From: Combretum micranthum
Taxonomy: Eukaryota; Streptophyta; Magnoliopsida; Myrtales; Combretaceae
DNA: 64,000 nt
Assembly (NCBI GenBank): GCA_024138025.1
Contig: JAMXBD010000396.1
Location: forward strand, 209,501-273,500
Reading direction: 5' to 3'
Positions 60,886 through 64,000 of this stretch are shown in pieces. A model generated the notes under the pieces. The model searched no databases, was not told the DNA's origin, and saw nothing but the letters and a program-made list of their open reading frames with translations. The position numbers and the translations under genes are program-made. Each line of letters starts with the position of its first letter. The stretch's first letter is position 1.

Positions 60886-63800
60886 TTAAAGAAATTTTTG
60901 TCCTAAAAACTTGAAGTTCATACCTGATTCTTCAAACAAACTCGGATACTTCTGGCGTATGTCGCTTTCAGTCTCCCAGGTTACTTCCTCATGCGAGTGG
61001 TTTCTCCATAGAACCTTCACATACTTGATCTGCTTGTTCCGAAGCTTTTTCACCTTGTGATCTAGGACCAGAATCAGGTGCTCTTTGTATGTGAGATTTT
61101 CTTTCAACTAAACCGGTTCCAGTTCTGCAATCCTGGTAGGATCTGACATATGTTTCCGTAAAACTGATACATGGAATACATTATGAATTCCAGATAGGTT
61201 AGGAGGGAGTGCCAGACGATAAGCAAGATCTCTTACTTTCTCGAGCACTTCAAAAGGTCCAATATATCGTGGGCTTAACTTTCCTTGTGCCCGAACTCGG
61301 TGAATACTCTTGATGGGGTTTATTTTCAAGTACACATGATCTCCAACTTCAAACTCAAGCATACGTCTCTTCATATTTGCCCAGCTCTTTTGTCTATCTT
61401 ATGCTTCCTTCATCTTTTGTTGGATGATTCGCACCTTGTCGGCCGCATCTTGTACCAAGTCAGGTCTGATGCTCAACTTTTCTACATCGTCCCAGAACAA
61501 TGGTGATCGACATCGTCTTCCATACAACGCTTTATAAGGTGACATTTGGATTGTAGAGTGGTAGCTGTTGTTGTAGACGAACTCTACCAAAGGTAGGTGT
61601 GCATCCCAACTACCTTTAAACTCTATCACACAAGCTTGCAACATATCCTCCAAAGTTTGTATTATTCTCTTCGATTGACCGTTTGTTTGAGGGTGATAAG
61701 CAGTACTGAAGTATATCTTCATTCCCATACATCTTTGTAAGCTCATCTAAAATTTAGACACAAACCTTAGGTCTCGGTCAGAAACTATTCCAGCGGGTAC
61801 TCCATGCAATCGTACTATTTCCCTTATGTATATTCTTGCCAACTTATCCATGGAGTACATCATGTTGATTGGGAGGAAGTGTGCTGTCTTTGTCAATCGA
61901 TCCACTATGACTCAAATAACATCATATCTTGTAGAAGTTCTTGGTAATCTGCACACAAAATCCATTGTGATTTGATCCCATTTCCATTCAGGTGTCGGCA
62001 GGGGCTTCAAAAGTCCTCCAGGTCTTTGGTGCTCCACCTTCACTTGTTGGCATGTGGGACACTTTAGCACAAAATCTGCCACGTCTCTCTTCATGCCGTT
62101 CCACCAGTAGTGACTCTTCAGGTCCTGATACATTTTAGTTCCTCCTGGATGCATGGTATATCCTGAATGATGTGCTTCATTCATGATTTCCTTCATCATA
62201 TTCTCATCATTCGGAACACATAACCTTCCTTTCATTCTTACGACTTCATTCTCATCTATCGTAAAATCGGTGTATTTTCCTTCTTGTACCTCTCCCTTAA
62301 TCTTCTAAATTGCCTCGTCATATCGTTGAACCTCCTTGATTCTTTCCACTAAGGTGGGTTCCATGACTAGGCTGGTGATTTCTGCCTCCACACCTTGCCC
62401 TATGAATTCGATACTCATTCTTTCAAATTCCTTTATTAGCTCCTTCTTATCAGTGAGCAAAGAAACTACTTCTCCATAATTCTTTCTACTCAAGGCATCT
62501 ACAACCGCGTTTACTCTCTCTGGACAGTAATTTATTCCAAGGTCATAATCTTTGATGAGTTCCAACCATCTCCATTGCCGCATATTCAACTCTTTCGGCG
62601 TAAATAGATACTTGAGGCTCTTATGGTCGGTGTAGATTTCGCACCTTTGCCCATACAGGTAATGTCTCCATAACTTAAGCGCAAACACAACAGTGACTAA
62701 CTCCAGATCATGAGTGGGGTAATTCTGTTCATGAGGCCTAAGCTGCCGTGATGCATAAGCGGTCACTTTTCCATCTTGCATCAATACGCATCCAAGACCA
62801 TTTCTAGAGGCATCACTGTGTACCGTATACGGCTTCTCGGGATTTGGTAGAATCAAGATTGGGGCAGATACAAGTCTTCTCTTTAATTCTTGAAAACCTT
62901 GTTCTCTCTTATCCATCCAAATGAACTTCTCATCCTTTTGAGTTAGTTGTGTGAGGGGTTTGGCGATGGTAGAAAAATTCTTTACAAACTTTCTATAATA
63001 TCTAGCCAATCCGAGAAAACTTCTCACTTCAGTCATAGTCTTAGCTTGCTTCCAATCCATCATTGCCTTGATCTTTTTAGGGTCCACCGATATTCCTTCT
63101 CCAGATATGACATGTCCTAGGAAGGATATCCTATCCAACCAGAAGTCACACTTAGACAACTTGGCATACAACTTATGCTCACGCAAGGTCTGTAGTGCCA
63201 TTCTTAAGTGTTCCTCATGTGGCTTTCGTGTCTTAGAGTAGATCAGAATATCGTCAATGAAAACTATTATGCACTTATGCAACAGGGTTTTATATACTCG
63301 ATTCATGAGATCCATGAAAGCTGCTGGTGCGTTGGTTAACCCAAAAGGCATTACCAGAAACTCGTAATGTCCGTAGCGAATTCTGAAAGCTGTCTTAGGT
63401 ACATCCTCAGGTTTAATTCTCAACTAGCGGTATCCTGACCGTAGGTCAATCCTTGAAAAGACACTAGCTCGTTGAAGCTGATCAAAAAGATCATCTATCC
63501 TTGGGAGTGGATACTTGTTCTTGATGGTGACTTTGTTGAGTTCCCGATAATCGATGCATAAGTGCATGGAACCATCTTTCTTCTTTACGAACAACACCGG
63601 TGCTCCCCAGGGTGATACACTTGGTCGGATGAAACCTTGATCTAACAAGTCTTGCAACTGAGTCTTTAGCTCCTTAAGCTCTACTGGTGCCATCCGGTAG
63701 GGTGCCTTTGATATTGGCTCTGTGTTTACCAATAAGTCGATTTCGAAATCGATTTCCCTCTTGGGTGGTAATCTAGGCAATCCGTCAGGAAACACATCTG

Positions 63801-64000
63801 GAAATTCCATAACCACGTATATAGATTCCAACTCAGGTTTCTCCTTTTCTTCTTCATCCGTGTTACTTAAGTTGATCTCTTCATCATCCATTAACTCAAA
63901 TGAGTTCAACTTCACCGTGGATTCTCCCCTGAATGCTATTTCACATCCATCTTGATCCTTAAACTTCACCTCTTTGCGTCTACAATCCACCAGAGCTTTA
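60886..64000 (-). mobile_element. Ty3/gypsy chromovirus pol, Tekay/Del type, cut by the window edge
   Basis: The minus strand reads in order: end of protease and linker ('[20 protein letters not shown]'), reverse transcriptase (63424-63990, '[20 protein letters not shown]'; then 62305-63423, '[20 protein letters not shown]' and '[14 protein letters not shown]'), RNase H ('[20 protein letters not shown]', '[13 protein letters not shown]') and integrase. Integrase has the HHCC finger 'EAHHSGYTMHPGGTKMY...CPTCQQVK' (61912-62235) and 'YHPQTNGQSKRIIQTLEDML' (61746-61399). The end has 'YIGPFEVLEKV' and 'NVFHVSVLRKH', then a chromodomain with 'YVKVLWRNHSHEEVTWE' (about 61020-60970). In-frame stops at 63424, 62305, 61912, 61747, 61396 and 61108 make it inactive. 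The order and the chromodomain type fit Tekay/Del. Confidence 0.92.

Overview
The window is AT-rich nuclear DNA from a flowering plant, most likely a eudicot. The signs are GT-AG introns in a conserved meiotic gene and a TRM-family gene, chromovirus Ty3/gypsy and TNT1-like Ty1/copia retrotransposons, and many small inverted-repeat elements. I cannot name the species. All identities and alignments were made by eye. I saw no tRNA, rRNA or CRISPR array.

Layout. 0-1.8 kb: a 3' fragment of a gypsy pol gene between two direct repeats. 1.8-7.2 kb: noncoding DNA with MITE debris. 7.3-11.4 kb (minus): a six-exon TRM32-like gene of the DUF3741/DUF4378 family, whose large exon can only be read with reading-frame shifts; its leader and promoter reach about 13 kb. 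13-24.8 kb: intergenic, with hAT-like elements, a 1.27 kb MULE-like element with long inverted repeats (16.9-18.2 kb), a copia-type solo LTR and one MITE inside another. 24.8-29.0 kb: first copy of a segmental duplication. 29.0-30.7 kb: 3' end of a copia element with its LTR. 30.7-38.8 kb (minus): an array of four modules of a small single-pass membrane protein (P1 to P4). P1 is split by a 5.06 kb copia element with both LTRs. P4 is the best preserved and carries a His-rich 13-residue repeat. 39.0-43.6 kb: second copy of the segmental duplication, holding a younger Tourist-like MITE whose empty site is visible in the first copy. 44.8-49.7 kb (minus): an intact 11-exon homologue of the meiotic double-strand-break gene PAIR1/PRD3. 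50-54.5 kb: a MITE, a copia 5' fragment with a 154 bp LTR, and tandem repeats. 54.6-59.4 kb: one 4.84 kb LTR-like unit. 59.7-64 kb (minus): a Tekay/Del-type gypsy element running off the window.

Two host genes are clearly recognised. The PRD3 homologue should act in meiotic recombination initiation. The TRM32-like gene, if functional, should act in cortical microtubule organisation. They show no functional link. The least familiar content is the P1-P4 family: a short Tyr/Pro/Ser N-terminus, one transmembrane helix, then either a Pro-rich or a His/Asp-rich tail, and a short Cys-containing end. I do not recognise it. The rest is mostly transposon-driven, and paralogous empty sites let several insertions be ordered in time.
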